Below the pieces are notes generated by a model. The model searched no databases, was not told where the DNA came from, and saw only the letters and a program-made list of their open reading frames with translations. From assembly GCF_000090795.2 (NCBI RefSeq), contig NW_003546439.1:79364-122487 (forward strand): a stretch of DNA of 43,124 bases, in the 5' to 3' direction. Shown in pieces: positions 1 to 11,064 of this stretch (positions within the stretch are counted from its first letter, which is position 1; the number at the start of each line of letters is the position of its first letter). Made by a program: the position numbers and the translations under genes. This DNA is from Amphimedon queenslandica. Its lineage: Eukaryota; Porifera; Demospongiae; Haplosclerida; Niphatidae.

Positions 1-1002
1 TGGACACAGATCCCATTACGATCCGGAAACAATTCAATTTGCTTCAAAGAATGGAGTAGTTTCATTTACTTTACCACCCAATACGACTCACATGTCACAG
101 CCTCTTGATTGAGCTGTTTTGGTCCTTTGAAAACTGCATGGTGGGATGTTTGTCATTGATTTATGTGCAACAGTGGTCAAGCTGTAAGCAGATTTTCATT
201 TTCTCATTTGCTTCATGAAGCATGGGATATTGCTATGACGAGGAAGAATATCATGAGTGGCTTCAAAGTAACTGGTATCTTTCCCTTTGATCGAAAGGCT
301 CTTGTCCCTGAGCCTGAAGATGATTCATCACCCTACTTACCACTGTTAACTCCTCCCCGTCATACTAACACAAGAGTTATCGTTGATGATGTCACCTTAG
401 ATAATAGTCACTTTAGTAATGATATCAGTGACTCATCATTTGAGAGCTCTTTACATTATTACCTAGAAGATCTAGTTTTTCAGAAATGCTACGTTATCCC
501 TCTGCTATTCCAGTACTAAAGGGTAATCCTCAATCAAAGGAATCCAGAGTATTAACAAATGATGAAAATTTGAAGAGGATGGAAGAGAAAGAAAAGCAAT
601 TGCAAAAGAAAAGGCTAGGAAAAAGGAATTAAGAGAACAGAAAAAAAGTAGATAAAGCAAATAGTAAAAAAAAGAGAGTTATAAGTGACAAAAGTGATAA
701 TAAAGCAGGTATGTACTTTATTTGATTGTTTAATTTTATGATCCTATACAGATCCTGTAACAGGTGATGAGTTTTCAGCCGAAGAAATGCAGCTATTTAG
801 AAAGCGATTTGACAATGGTTATGACTTAGAACATGATGTTCGTTACAATGAATGGAAGAAAAAGTTTGTCATGTAGAATGATTCCTTGGAGCAATCTAGC
901 GATGAATCAGCATATGAAGATTGGATGTTCACTCAAACTACTGCTGAAAAGATTCCTGGTATTTTTTGAAACACATTATATAGATCATTAATTATTTTAT
1001 AG

Positions 1003-2098
1003 ATACCCTCACTCAACCCAGATGTACTCTAAAAAAGACTGCTTTAGGCAATGATGGTAGGTTTGAAAGTATAATTTATTAATTATTTATTTTACACATG
1101 CAGTTATTGATTCTTGGCATAGGGGAACTCTTAAGAAGTCTGCTACAGTAACTAATGATGGTATAATAATGAAGAAGGCTGAGTGTACTGTGTGTCATGG
1201 CTATTATGCAGTCACTTTTTCTGGCACAATTCGCCTTCATGGACCACAATTTGATCGGTGCCCTGGTTCTCAGCAGCCAGTTGGGATAGGAACAGATATG
1301 TCTAATTCATCTGTCACTCCTCTTCCAAGTTTTCCTTCTCCTTACAAGCCACGTAGTGTAAACCTAAAGAACACCTCGTCCACTGTCCCCATAGTTAGCA
1401 ATTACCAACACTGCTACTAATAATGGTATTTTAAGAATATAAGTAATAATTTTATCTATTTAGACAGATATTATTAAGCCTACATCTATACGTACTCTTA
1501 AAAAGACTGCTACTAGCACTAATGGTACTTTTTTAAATTTAAATCATCAATTATTAATTTATTTACACAGATACTCAGCCTAAGCTCACTCTTAGAAATA
1601 ATGCTACTAATGATGATACTCATAAGAAGCTTGCTGCTATTGATGGTAACTTTTATTTCATTAATTAATGTGTTTAGAGCTACACAGATATAACTCAGCC
1701 TGGACGTACTCTTAAAAAGACGGCAACTGATTCTCTTAAGGAGACTGCTACTAATAATGGTAATTTAAAATTTAAATCATTAGATTGTTAATTTATTTAC
1801 ACAGATATCACTCATCCTAGACGTAGGACTGCTACTGACTCTTAAAAAGACTGCTGCTAATGATGGTAACTTTTAGAATTTAAATCATTAGATTATTTTT
1901 ATTTATTGACACAGATATTACTCAGCCTAAATGTACTCTAAAGCCTGCTACTTCTCTTAAAAAGACTGCTACTAATGATGGTAGTTTTAAAACTTCAATC
2001 ATTAGATAATTGATTTATTTATATAGATATTACTCAAGCTAGACGTACTTTTAGAAAGACTGCTAGTCAGCATTTTAAGAAAACTGCTACTAATAATG
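1003..2098 (+). repeat. tandem array of duplicated symmetric micro-exons
   Basis: Eight exon-like units follow one another: 1003-1056, 1104-1160, 1468-1524, 1571-1645, 1688-1759, 1805-1865, 1915-1980 and 2027-2098. Each is preceded by a T-rich stretch ending in AG and followed by GT. Each encodes variants of a peptide like ITQPRRTLKKTATNDG. Lengths are 54, 57, 57, 75, 72, 61, 66 and 72 bp. All but the sixth are multiples of three and phase 1 at both ends, so units can be gained or skipped without breaking frame. Introns are 42-49 bp except between units 2 and 3. Some units contain a second TLKKTA core, showing growth inside exons too. Unit six has lost frame and gained a stop. The peptide is Thr/Lys-rich and basic; no known domain is recognised. 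Confidence 0.8.
1169..1420 (+). CDS. zinc-binding motif segment (CxxC...H...C) of the pogo-like gene
   Basis: This 83-residue open stretch sits between micro-exon units 2 and 3. It contains CTVCHGYY near its start and LHGPQFDRCPGS about 20 residues later. That spacing (C-x2-C, His-Gly-Pro, Cys-Pro-Gly-Ser) looks like a small zinc-binding unit that I recall from invertebrate transposon proteins, where HGP and CPGS are the conserved parts. The rest is Ser/Pro-rich and probably disordered. It may be read through from exon unit 2 rather than starting at its own ATG, because the GT after 1160 would then be retained. It is part of the pogo-like gene, not an independent one. Function beyond metal binding is unknown. 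Confidence 0.45.
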   Translation: MKKAECTVCHGYYAVTFSGTIRLHGPQFDRCPGSQQPVGIGTDMSNSSVTPLPSFPSPYKPRSVNLKNTSSTVPIVSNYQHCY

Positions 2099-2220
2099 GT
2101 GATTTGTAAAACTACTATATAAAACTTTTATGTAAACTATAGGTCATTTTCAAGACACAGAAGCTGATATAAATAAAAGTAACAATTTGAGATTGATACT
2201 TAGCATAAATGTTCTTCATT

Positions 2221-2370
2221 ATTGATCTAAAATGCACTCTAAAGAAGTGCAAGCACCCGTATGCACAAAATTGGATTCAATGCAGTGTTTGTGAAGCTTG
2301 GCATCATTGTATTTGTATAGGAACTACTCTAAGGAAGGCAGAAAAAATAACTTTTACTTGTTGTCAATAA
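2221..2370 (+). CDS. PHD-like finger exon ending the pogo-like gene
   Basis: About 49 residues read from 2221 to a TAA at 2368-2370. The pattern is two early Cys (KCTLKKCKH), then WIQCSVCEAWHHCICIG, then FTCCQ. The W-x-x-C-x-x-C-x-x-W-H-H-x-C arrangement with a final Cys pair is that of a PHD finger, a zinc fold that often reads histone H3 tails. The domain is short and compact, as is usual at the C-terminus of transposon proteins. A stop lies just upstream (about 2223), so the link to the array needs an unseen splice or reflects decay. The role in targeting the transposase to chromatin is inference. Confidence 0.6.
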   Translation: MDLKCTLKKCKHPYAQNWIQCSVCEAWHHCICIGTTLRKAEKITFTCCQ

Positions 2371-2868
2371 AACTATTAATAATAGTTAATTAACTATAAC
2401 TTTGATAGAAGAAAGATGGTTGAGGAGAACAGTCAACACTATAATTGTTTTTAAAAATTCTTGCTTCCTTTACCGAGCTTTTTTTACAATGCTACATCTT
2501 GTAAAATCATCTGAGGTTCAATTTAAAAGGGTAAAAGTTCAGAAAAGCTCAGTTTTCTTGCTTGTCCGGTGGTAAAGAGTTTCGTCCGATCATACTGTTG
2601 GCCGAAAATGTAGGAAAAAAAATATTAAAAAACTTGAAGCAAGAGAGCTGGTCTGCTGTCATGGTATGCTACCTTAGTTATCATAGGACTATCTTATCAT
2701 GATAATTAAAAGTTGTTTTGACAGTGACAAAATATGAAACAAGCATCCGACTATACCTGCCGTCCGATAATCGATCATTTATTCTATATATGCAGCAAAG
2801 GCATGCATTAAAAAGCAGTTCATGACGCAAGGTCCTTTAACTTGATCCACTCCAAAAATCAGAGATGT

Positions 2869-3595
2869 AGCAATACATAAGTTGCATAATGATCAATGAT
2901 ATTTTTCAAGTGTGTTAGCAGTGCAATTCTGACTGTTGTCTGGTATCAGCAGGTAGACATGCACGATTACTTGTTTTGAAAAATAAAAGTACTAATATTG
3001 AATGAACTACAGAGATAACCAGCTAAACATACATTCTGCATGCTTAATGAGGCGGTGGGGCTGAAGGTTTTTAGCTAAAAACTCCAAGGTTTTGCATCAC
3101 AAGTCCCAAAAAATGCAATGAAGTTCGTAGTGCAATAATTAGCTATTGCTACAGCAAGGTTAAAAGTTAAACACAATGGTCAAGAAACTTTGTCTTAGCA
3201 GTAGCTGATTTGCTTTTTAAGTCCTGTAAACCAATAAATGGCTATGTTATGTCTGAAACCATGTTTTAGTCAAAAATAGTCAAAATATGAAATTTGGTTC
3301 CAACAAACTTTTAACCTTGCTGTAGCACTAGCTAATTATTGTCATAAGAAGTTCATGGGACTTGTGATAAAGCCTTGGAGTTTTCAGCTAAAAACCTTCA
3401 GCCCTACCCCCTCATTAAACATGCAGAAAGTATGTTTAGCTGATTATCTCTGTACTTGTTCATTCAATATTAGTGCTTTGATTTTTCATGACAAGTAATC
3501 GTGCATGCCTACCTGCTGATACCAAACAACAGTCAGAATTGCACTGCTAATGTACTTGAAAAAATCATTGATCATTATGCAACTTATGTATTGCT
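2869..3595. repeat. foldback (large inverted repeat) element, ~727 bp
   Basis: The left arm (2869-3168) and right arm (3306-3595) are reverse complements over about 290-300 bp with scattered mismatches and small indels, separated by a loop of about 137 bp. The outer ends read AGCAATACATAAGTTGC on the left and the complement on the right. No coding potential is seen. I could not find a convincing target-site duplication. This is a foldback or MITE-type element lying between two transposase remnants. Confidence 0.85.
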
Positions 3596-3678
3596 GGTAT
3601 GATCATTAATTGAGAGAGAGAAACTACTATACTACAGAAAACAATGTCATTGATTGTTAATGTATCATTTATTTTTAG

Positions 3679-4880
3679 GTGCTACAGTTGAAGTGTATGA
3701 AACAAAGGATGGCAATTTATGGGCTTATTTATTCAAGATCAATTTATGCTAGATACATTCACTTTTTACCCGGAATACATCACTCTTGATGCCACATATA
3801 AATTGCTTAATCTTGGGTTACCATTGCATATCATCACATGTGAAGACTCAATGGTATGACAGAGACTGTAGCCTCTTGCATATTAGTTTCAGAAGATGCT
3901 GTATTTATTAAATGGATGTTTAAGATTTTAAGCAACGTAATTGATAAGTGGGATCAAATTCAGGTGATAAGGATATGAAGGAAATAGCTATAATTAAAAG
4001 GTGCTTCCCTCAAAATGCTATTCTGATATGTCTCTTTCATGTCATACGAACGTTTAAAAGAGAAGTTACCTGTGACAAAATGGAAATATCACCGGGGCAA
4101 AAAATTTATTGCCTTAAATTATTGCAGAAGTTACCACATGCTGCATCTGAGCAACACTATAACAAAGTTTATTCAGAATTAGTACGAGGTGCACTACAAA
4201 CAGTTGTACGATATTACAATGACAATTAGCACTCAATTAGGAGTGAATGGGTTTATAGGTATCAAATTTGTTGCCGGAAGTTTTTTAAATTCTACCAATA
4301 ACCACCTTGAAAGTCTGAATGGCTAGTTAAAGCAAGTGATTAAGACATTTAGCACATTAGAAGAGTTTATCACTAATTTGTTTATTGTCACTACATCTGT
4401 CAGAACAGAGCAAGATCATAAAGCAGCTTTACTATACCAAAAAAGCAGATATCTTTTCCAGATTTCAAATCTGAAGCGATGTATTCCGTTTTCTTCATAT
4501 GCTTTTGAGTTTGTATTGAAGCAGCTACAACTAGTAAACAAAGTGACTTTTACTGATACTGGTGATTCAGCACCTGTTCTAGTTGAAACTTCTCATGGCG
4601 TTTCAAGAACAAGTTGCAAGTGTATTTTTAATACTGCAATGTCTCTACTATGTTGTCACGTTTTTGCTTTTCAAAAGCTATGGAATGAGCTACTATTTGA
4701 GGAAAGTTTGCGTAGTAGATGGAGCATACAGTTAAACAAATCAACACAACGGGTTTTTCATGACGACTTTTCCCACAACTCTTCCTTTTCTGCCACCAGT
4801 GAGGACACTTGTCAAAAGAATTGTATACTAAGTCAACATGAAAGGTTTCAAAGGCCAGTTTAATTACCAGTGAGTAAGCA
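3679..4880 (+). pseudogene. MULE-type (ZSWIM1/3-like) transposase remnant with SWIM finger
   Basis: Fragments in several frames line up with the ZSWIM1/ZSWIM3-like branch of Mutator-like transposases. First comes the catalytic block YITLDATYKLLNLGLPL (first Asp near 3788), then IVxSCILVSEDA-type sequence at about 3860-3905. Next is an open block 3948-4229 containing DKDMKEIAIIKRCFPQNAIL and CLFHVIRTFKREVTCDK, the second Asp being in DKD. A last block 4336-4863 contains LEEFITNLFIVTTSVRTEQDH and a SWIM zinc finger CKC-x9-CCH at 4615-4659 (CxCx9CxH, all ligands present). At least three frame breaks (about 3725, 3855, 4230-4335) and stops make it non-functional. The order of motifs and length match the family. 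Part of the N-terminus is missing or unrecognised. Confidence 0.8.
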
Positions 4881-5465
4881 TCAGTGACAAGTGAGGCTTC
4901 TAACAATCATTTTGAGTGGCGACATAGTTCCCTGAATGATTTGTTGAAGTATTAGAAGAATGTGAAAGAACTTGCACTTCATGAAGTCACTTCAGATGAT
5001 GAAAGTATAATTTTAGATTGGTATTATTATTATTGTTTCCATTAAATATTACTATTGTTATTAGTATGGTAGTCACAGATAGAAATGATGACATTGAATT
5101 TGAAGACATCAATGTGTACCCATCTGTAAAGAAGATTCTTGTTCAAGAGAATGACAATCCAGAGGCAGCATCAATCATCACATTAAGTATGGGCCATTGT
5201 TCAATTGGTCAAATTATAATTATAACTTAGATTTCATTGATAGTCCTCTAAATGAAGTAAATAATTAAGATTCTTCTGCATCTAGTAAAAATACAAATGC
5301 ATTTGATATTACTGTACATTGCTTGATGAATGATCATTTTTCCATCTAAGATCCATAAATATATCTGTAAATGAAGAACAACTTTCCTCCAATGCACAGC
5401 TTACATGTAAATGAAATTTACTGCAATTTTTATAATTATTAAATTAATTATTATTAAAACCCACA

Positions 5466-5730
5466 GTTCCTATCATCAACCAGAATTTATCATGTCGTGT
5501 ACAAAGTTCTCAACCTTCACTGCCACTCAAGTTAGGTAATTAAAAGTGTTTTATATTATAAAATTATTTTGATGATAAAATTTTGTATTAGGAATTTTAC
5601 TACCACCATCAACCCATAAAAGAGGCCGTCCTAAACGCAGTGCTTTAACTACTATAGGACTACCTGCAAAAAGAGCTAAGCTTGGCAAACAAGAAAAGAA
5701 TCAGAGGACAAAGCCAGTACTATCATATTA
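5466..5730 (+). pseudogene. C-terminal exons of the MULE/ZSWIM-like gene, with AT-hook
   Basis: Two exon-like pieces are seen. 5466-5535 is preceded by CACAG and followed by GTAATT. 5592-5730 is preceded by TATTAG and ends at a TAA. The second encodes THKRGRPKRSALT, whose R-G-R-P core is a canonical AT-hook, a minor-groove DNA-binding motif. It is followed by a Lys-rich stretch (PAKRAKLGKQEK) that could act as a nuclear localisation signal. The spacing suggests they belong to the tail of the upstream SWIM transposase. The intervening segment 4880-5465 holds acidic, Ser-rich fragments in broken frames, which I cannot assign. Confidence 0.5.
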
Positions 5731-5802
5731 AACTTCACACTTCTGAAAAAAAAGTACTAGTAATATGTATCATGCTTTTAATTTTATTTAATATTTATAG
5801 TT

Positions 5803-6160
5803 ATTCTTCTCTGGTTGGTTGATGAACAAGTTGTTAGTCGAGTTCTTCAGGACAACTCCCTTATTGAGGAGTACAAAGTAAAATACAGACCAGGAAAGAT
5901 TCCATCACCAGTTCTTGATGAAAATCCAGATGTATGCTTCATACGATGATACTTCTCACATGAATCATGGGAAGTTGTGGAGCAGGTAGTTTCAGCGACA
6001 CAAAAAAGAAATATATTGATTTGTTGAGTTTGTAGTAAAGATCTGCATTCTAAAGAGTCCTTATGCTGTGATGCTTGCTTGTGATGGTCCCACTTGTCTT
6101 GCGTGGGACTTCAGACAACACCAAAATTTTCTGTCTGGTATTGCTAGAATGCTACTCAAA
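5803..6160 (+). pseudogene. PHD-like finger exon at the end of the MULE/ZSWIM-like gene
   Basis: A conserved linker (WLVDEQVVSRVLQDN, then KIPSPVLDENPDV and YFSHESWEVVEQV) is followed at 6022-6150 by VCSKDLHSKESLCCDACL, WSHLSCVGL and VWYC. Together they give C-x2-C, C-x2-C, W-x-H-x2-C and a final W-x-C, the PHD-finger pattern. Three TGA/TAG stops fall where Arg, Trp/Leu and Arg-type residues would be expected (near 6025, 6090 and 6150), so it is dead. Known PHD fingers bind histone tails. Here it may have steered the transposase to chromatin (inference). I recall similar linkers in sponge and cnidarian transposon proteins. Confidence 0.6.
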
Positions 6161-8232
6161 GTGCTGATAGTTCACACAGTTAACTTACTTTCATTTTTGT
6201 AGTCAATATTAATAAATTTGTTAAGTTGCCAAGCAACATTTAATTTTAATCCTTTTCTGTCATTGCCGGCACTGTAGACACAGTGGTAAAAATTTTGGTT
6301 ACGTTGTCCTTGGACAAGGGTGATAACTAATTTCAAGCCAAGCAGGCCAATTATTCTGGAACTTCTAGTTAATAATGGACTATTCGACAGTCTGTTTTAT
6401 TCCCCTTGTCTAATAACATACACAAAATGGTAAAAAACTGGACACAAGGTCAGGTCATATTTGCGGCTGCTAAAATTCATCGTGATAAAAACTAATAAAG
6501 AAGTTGAAGTAAATACCTTGGAAACAGATTGATATTTGCTGTGACAATTGACCAGGTGTTTATACAATTAAATTGTTTAGCAGCTAATGATCTATTCTTT
6601 TGCAGCTTTAGTCAAGCCATTCAAACTACAGTTCTCTATCTGTCATCTTGTACACAGCCAAGAATTTTTATGCTTGATTCAGGACTGTTGCCCAAAATTA
6701 ATGATTTAGGTCTGTTATTAGTACTGGTACAATCCTGACAATACATCATTGCTGAAATCTGGCCTGATCAAGTATAGGTGCCTATTATGCCTGTACCGTG
6801 GATGACTTCATGATTGTATCAGCACTGACTGACCAAAAATCCATGATTCATGTCAGATACCAGGAATGATTCAGGCTAACACTCGTACTGATCCATGTGC
6901 CAATTCTTGGCTGCATATAGATGGACGGCTACCTTCGTGTTCTTTGCTGCAAATCAGTGCTGGTAGGTCTGTCATGATTATAAACCACATCCAAGTCAAT
7001 GAACACTAACTAGAATGTGTACATAGTCAAAAGACATGGTGAGACAGAATGAGTAGAGTATTTGTGAAAAGAAGTGGCTAAAGCAGCTGAAAGAGTCACA
7101 GGATAAGTAACGGCAAGAAGAGTAACAACTGAAGAACACTGCAGCTTGGTGCTGTGCTTCAATAATGTGCCGTTTTCAATTAAAATAGCGTGTAATTGCT
7201 ATGGCAATTGCTGGCTGCAGGAAAAATTTGCAGATAATTAGCTGTCATGAATATAACGCGACCTAGGGTATTAAAGTTTTGGCTGAAACACATCGGTCTT
7301 GGGGAAAGTCTGTAATGCTGCTTCATTGCAATTATTTTGAAAAGTATCATGTACAGTATATCACACCCTTCTCCGATTTCCTCTTTCATGTACTTACTGA
7401 AGCTTTTGAAAAGGCAATGATTCTAGACACTTCGGTTGGATGGGAGTCGTATAATAATGAAGCATCTCTCCCTAAAGAAGTAAAATCTACAACAACACTG
7501 GTTTCAAGCTTGTTCTCCAAAAGTAAACAAGAATTGGCTTAATAAAGGCTCCTTTGATACCACACCAACTTCACCTCTCTCTTGGTTTAATCAGCAAAAG
7601 AAGTTAACACATTTCTTTCTTAGGTTTTTCATCAACAATATAGCTACATGTACATGTAATAGCTTTCTGCGAGTGAGATAGCGAGCCTTTTATGTAATCA
7701 AAAAAACGACAGTGTCTTGTTCTGTAACGAAGTAAACACCAAGCTACCAGTTTATAACTTAGCAATATAGAATGGAAAGGATTTATACTGCCTCCAATAC
7801 CTTCACTTCATGCAGCGGAGTGAACACACTATTTTTAAACAAGCATGTGCAATATATCAACTCTCATCTACTGGAACAATGTAGAACATTAAGGGGCATG
7901 CCTAATGGAACAATTTATAATAGTCATGAAAATCAATTAATAGCCGAATCATTATAATTTTATTACAACAATAAATGATGCATAGCTAATGACTAAAGGG
8001 AGGAAAAATTAACTTTTTAAGCATTATTGTTAAACGTTGAATTAATTATTGTCTCAGTGCTCAACGCTTTTAATGAAATTGGTTGCTGTATATTGTAGTG
8101 CAAAGTGAAATTGTTAGAATTCAGAAGCTAGCATTGAGATTCCACTTTTTCCTTAAGTTATCCAAAATAAGAAGTTAGGCAGGTTTGCAGGAGCTCTGTT
8201 AAGGTACTAGTTCCTCCTTTGTTCCCTGTCAT
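6161..8232. other. no supportable gene
   Basis: Only short scattered open frames are present, the longest being 87 codons at 7279-7542. None has a recognisable motif, splice partner or consistent frame. The stretch is AT-rich with no clear tandem or inverted repeat that I could detect by eye. Confidence 0.5.
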
Positions 8233-8240
8233 GTAAGAAG

Positions 8241-8537
8241 CATAGGCGGCTATAGGCCCGGGCAAGCCAGGGCTTTGCCCTGGTAGTTTTCAACCAAAAC
8301 CACACCCAAAGGGTGTGTTTTGTTATTATTAGGAGTGATATCATCACTAGAATTCATTTTTATAGCCACAACTGTTTATACTTGCTATCAGCTCGTTTTT
8401 ACAGTTATTTTAGTGTGGTAACTGGCTTTTGTGAGCTATCATAATGACTTTCAGTCATTTTATTAATTGACCACACCCCTAATTATTATAAATAATTAAT
8501 GAGCCCTGGTTAATTCAAGATTCTGTAGCTGCCTATG
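8241..8537. mobile_element. hAT-type MITE, 297 bp, with perfect 8-bp target duplication
   Basis: The element begins CATAGGCGGCTATAG and ends CTGTAGCTGCCTATG. The ends are inverted repeats matching at 13 of 15 positions. GTAAGAAG lies directly outside both ends (8233-8240 and 8538-8545), a perfect 8-bp target-site duplication. Eight-base duplications and short inverted ends fit the hAT superfamily. There is no coding capacity. Near the left end a GC-rich hairpin (GGGCAAGCC...GGCTTTGCCC) is present. Confidence 0.85.
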
Positions 8538-8545
8538 GTAAGAAG

Positions 8546-10212
8546 CCGCTTCTCTCCTTTACTACTGCTACTTCCTTCAAAGCTGCTCATAGTTAAGTAA
8601 CGATTATAAGAATGACTAGGATCCCATAAAAGTTTTCTTGCTTTTAGTTACTAACAATACGTCTTACAACAACAGTATAATGAGAGAAGGACTACGAAGC
8701 AATTATTTCTTTTGCAAATACCACATTAACTTCAATGCACTAATAAATAGGGGTGAGTACATGAACAGACAAAAGGGCATGACTGAGAGTATAGCTAGAG
8801 TGGGGCAAGCTCTGGCTTGCCCCAATTAGCACTAAGGATATGCACAGGTTTAAAGAGGGACGGGCTGCAAAGTAAATTAATACTGGCTGGTGGCCTTTGA
8901 ATGTAATTGAAACTGGGCATTGAAGAATGACAATGCAAGCACCACAGGCATCCACATGACCTAAAAAGACTTGCAAGAGTACAGACAGTTTTACTAACTG
9001 CTAATACCAGCAGAATATTAAAATTAGCCATGCATCATGGCTTCATCAGACCAAACTTATCTAGCCTTGTTCTTATCAACATGTATTTAGAAAGGCCTAA
9101 AATCTTCTAAATGATGACTAAAGGCACCTTTCCCTGCTGTAGACTGAAACATAATTTTGAAACTCATCTTGATTATCCCAAACTCAGCATGTTTCACTAT
9201 TAATGGCTTTAAGAGACTTAACCATGATATATTTAGTAGATAAAAGTAGAGCTGGGGGGTAGCGATAAAATCGCTATCACAATATATGCCTCAATTATTA
9301 TCCCAATAGTGAAACTATTACATTATAATAGCTCTTATGTGCTTAATTTAGTAATTTTAAAATAAAAAGATACAATTCAACAATTCAATACATGTACCAC
9401 ATTGTTATGTACGTATTATTGCTTGATGTGTTATTTCACTAGTAATCATGATAATTGTTATTAATTTACAACTTGGCCCACTTCACTGAACACTTGTATA
9501 AAGCTCTACGAAATATTACTCATAAATTGCTACCATTACCATGTCTATACACTTTATCGCTAAAGATGTCGTTATAGCACAGAGCATTCCTATATATACA
9601 GACTGGCTAGATCCACTATCACGATAGCTTAAATTCCACTATCACATCACTATAGGTCCTATACTATCGCAATAGTGAATAACTTTAAAACTATCATCCA
9701 GTACTAGATAACAGTATTATGAACAAAAATAAAGAAAAAATAGGCTAGGCAATTCCAGGCTCTTTCTGTCGCTGCAACTTGTCAATTAACTGATGTAATT
9801 AATATCTCTATCATGTCTAGTCAGTTTTGATGTTTGCTGTACATTTTAGGCAGATTACGCCCCTTCATACTGTGCATGCTTGTTTAAGCAGCAGTATACT
9901 CTCGAATGTATTGATGTGTTATATTGATCATACAAGAATTAACCAAACCACAAAATGATAACAAAATGTAATTTATTAAAAATGAAAACCAGAGTAGTAT
10001 ACAGCATAGATTGGGAATAATTAAAGAAAAAAACGGTAAAACACCTTGCTTACTGGTGTGACGTGAATCCACAGCACTGCATAAATGATAAAGGATCTCT
10101 ATGCAGTGCTATGGGATTATACTAATTAATTTCCTTTTTTGAAAATAAATCCATAACATTTTTAGGAATGTTATTGTCAATATAACTCCTGATACACTGC
10201 TTGTTTTATAGC
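8546..10212. other. no supportable gene; one perfect short hairpin
   Basis: No coding region can be supported. At 8801-8824 a perfect 10-bp stem (TGGGGCAAGC) with a 4-base loop (TCTG) stands out by its GC content, and resembles the GC-rich hairpin inside the neighbouring MITE. From about 9250 to 9690 several short CTATCRC/GYGATAG words recur in both orientations. This suggests a decayed inverted-repeat element whose ends I cannot define. Confidence 0.4.
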
Positions 10213-10893
10213 AAGAAAAGGTACTTTTGGAGCTATTAATGTACATTGACAGCAATCTAGAAGCAGTTTGCAATGGGACAAAAGCAACACTTTTCTACCT
10301 TGAAGCTTGTAACAGTATATTTGAAGAAGGATTTTTAAGTTACAATAAGATCACCAGCATGGAATCAGAGGTATTGACATCAATTAACAAAGGCTAAACA
10401 TTTTTCACTTCATTTCTCAATCAAATTTTGGAGGATGGTAAAATATAATTTTGTTGTAAATATATCATTGTTTTAATGTAGATCTTAACTTCAAGCATAG
10501 CAGTAATGAACAAAAGTAATTCTTAGCAGGGCAAAGTAAGTACTCAAAATTTACATTACTTTCTTATTGTTTCATTTGTATTTAGCATTTGATCTTTTGC
10601 GGATAGATGTTAATGGGTTTAATTTGTTTTGTAAATATTTTCTCAAAAATTATCGAGGCTACTATGTGTCACCTCTAAGAATATCAGGCTCAGCAGTGAA
10701 AACCTTGTGTAGCCAGTTTAAGTACAGTGCTGGCAGGAAATTAGATGCAGCAAACTATTCACACGGTCAAGCTGTATGCCTTGTGAAACAAGTTTCTGCA
10801 CATCATAGTGGAAAAGACTATAGAGATGGTCAGTTGGCAGTACCAGATCTTCACATGACCAAGAAAATTTATAAGATAACAGTATCCAAATAA
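10213..10893 (+). pseudogene. C-terminal exons of an uncharacterised transposon-type protein
   Basis: The first exon-like block, 10213-10372, encodes a helical segment (VLLELLMYIDSNLEAVCNGT then ATLFYLEACNSIFEEG), with an AG acceptor before it and GTATTG after. After a short weak block near 10483-10540, a third block runs from about 10585 to a TAA at 10891-10893. It contains FDLLRIDVNGFNLFCKYFL, GYYVSPLRISGSAVKTL, CSQFKYSAGRKLDAANYS and HHSGKDYRDGQL. I recall the LRxSGSAVExLFSQFKY...LDAANY signature from a multicopy protein family of sponges and other invertebrates. I cannot name its superfamily. The upstream part is absent, so this is a fragment. It faces the minus-strand gene ending near 11065. 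Confidence 0.55.
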
Positions 10894-11064
10894 TAATTTA
10901 CTAAAAATTTATATCAAGAATTAATTTAAAACTACTCATTTGTTGATCATAACTAAAACATTTGTTAATCTATATGTACTTAAGATTGAACCTTTATGGG
11001 TTGTGTCAGCAATTGATCCCGTAAGTTCTGTCCAGTGGTTGATACTTACCCTTTGTCTGAAGTA

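Larger units (their letters stand above)
1..2370 (+). pseudogene. pogo/Tigger-like DDE transposase, 3' part, with extended zinc-finger tail
   Basis: The window opens inside the catalytic domain: bases 2-105 read through a block with PPNTTHMSQPLD, the hallmark of pogo/Tigger/jerky DDE_1 transposases just before the third acidic region. A stop (TGA where Arg is expected, 107-109) and a 1-base loss in the following T-run break it. Reading resumes at 163 with the domain end (MSGFKVTGIFPFDRKAL). A second frame change near 480 leads into a Lys/Glu-rich helical tail (about 500-640). An exon at 752-958 (207 bp, phase 1 at both ends) carries an acidic segment (EEMQLFRKRFDNGYDL) typical of Tigger tails, with one stop. 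The small-exon array, an HGP zinc motif and a PHD-like finger follow. Such proteins cut and paste their own DNA at TA sites. This copy is clearly dead. The 5' half lies outside the window. Confidence 0.85.

Noticed and set aside
7279..7542. 87-codon plus-strand frame
   Set aside because: No recognisable motif. A minus-strand frame overlaps it, and there is no splice context or repeat partner.
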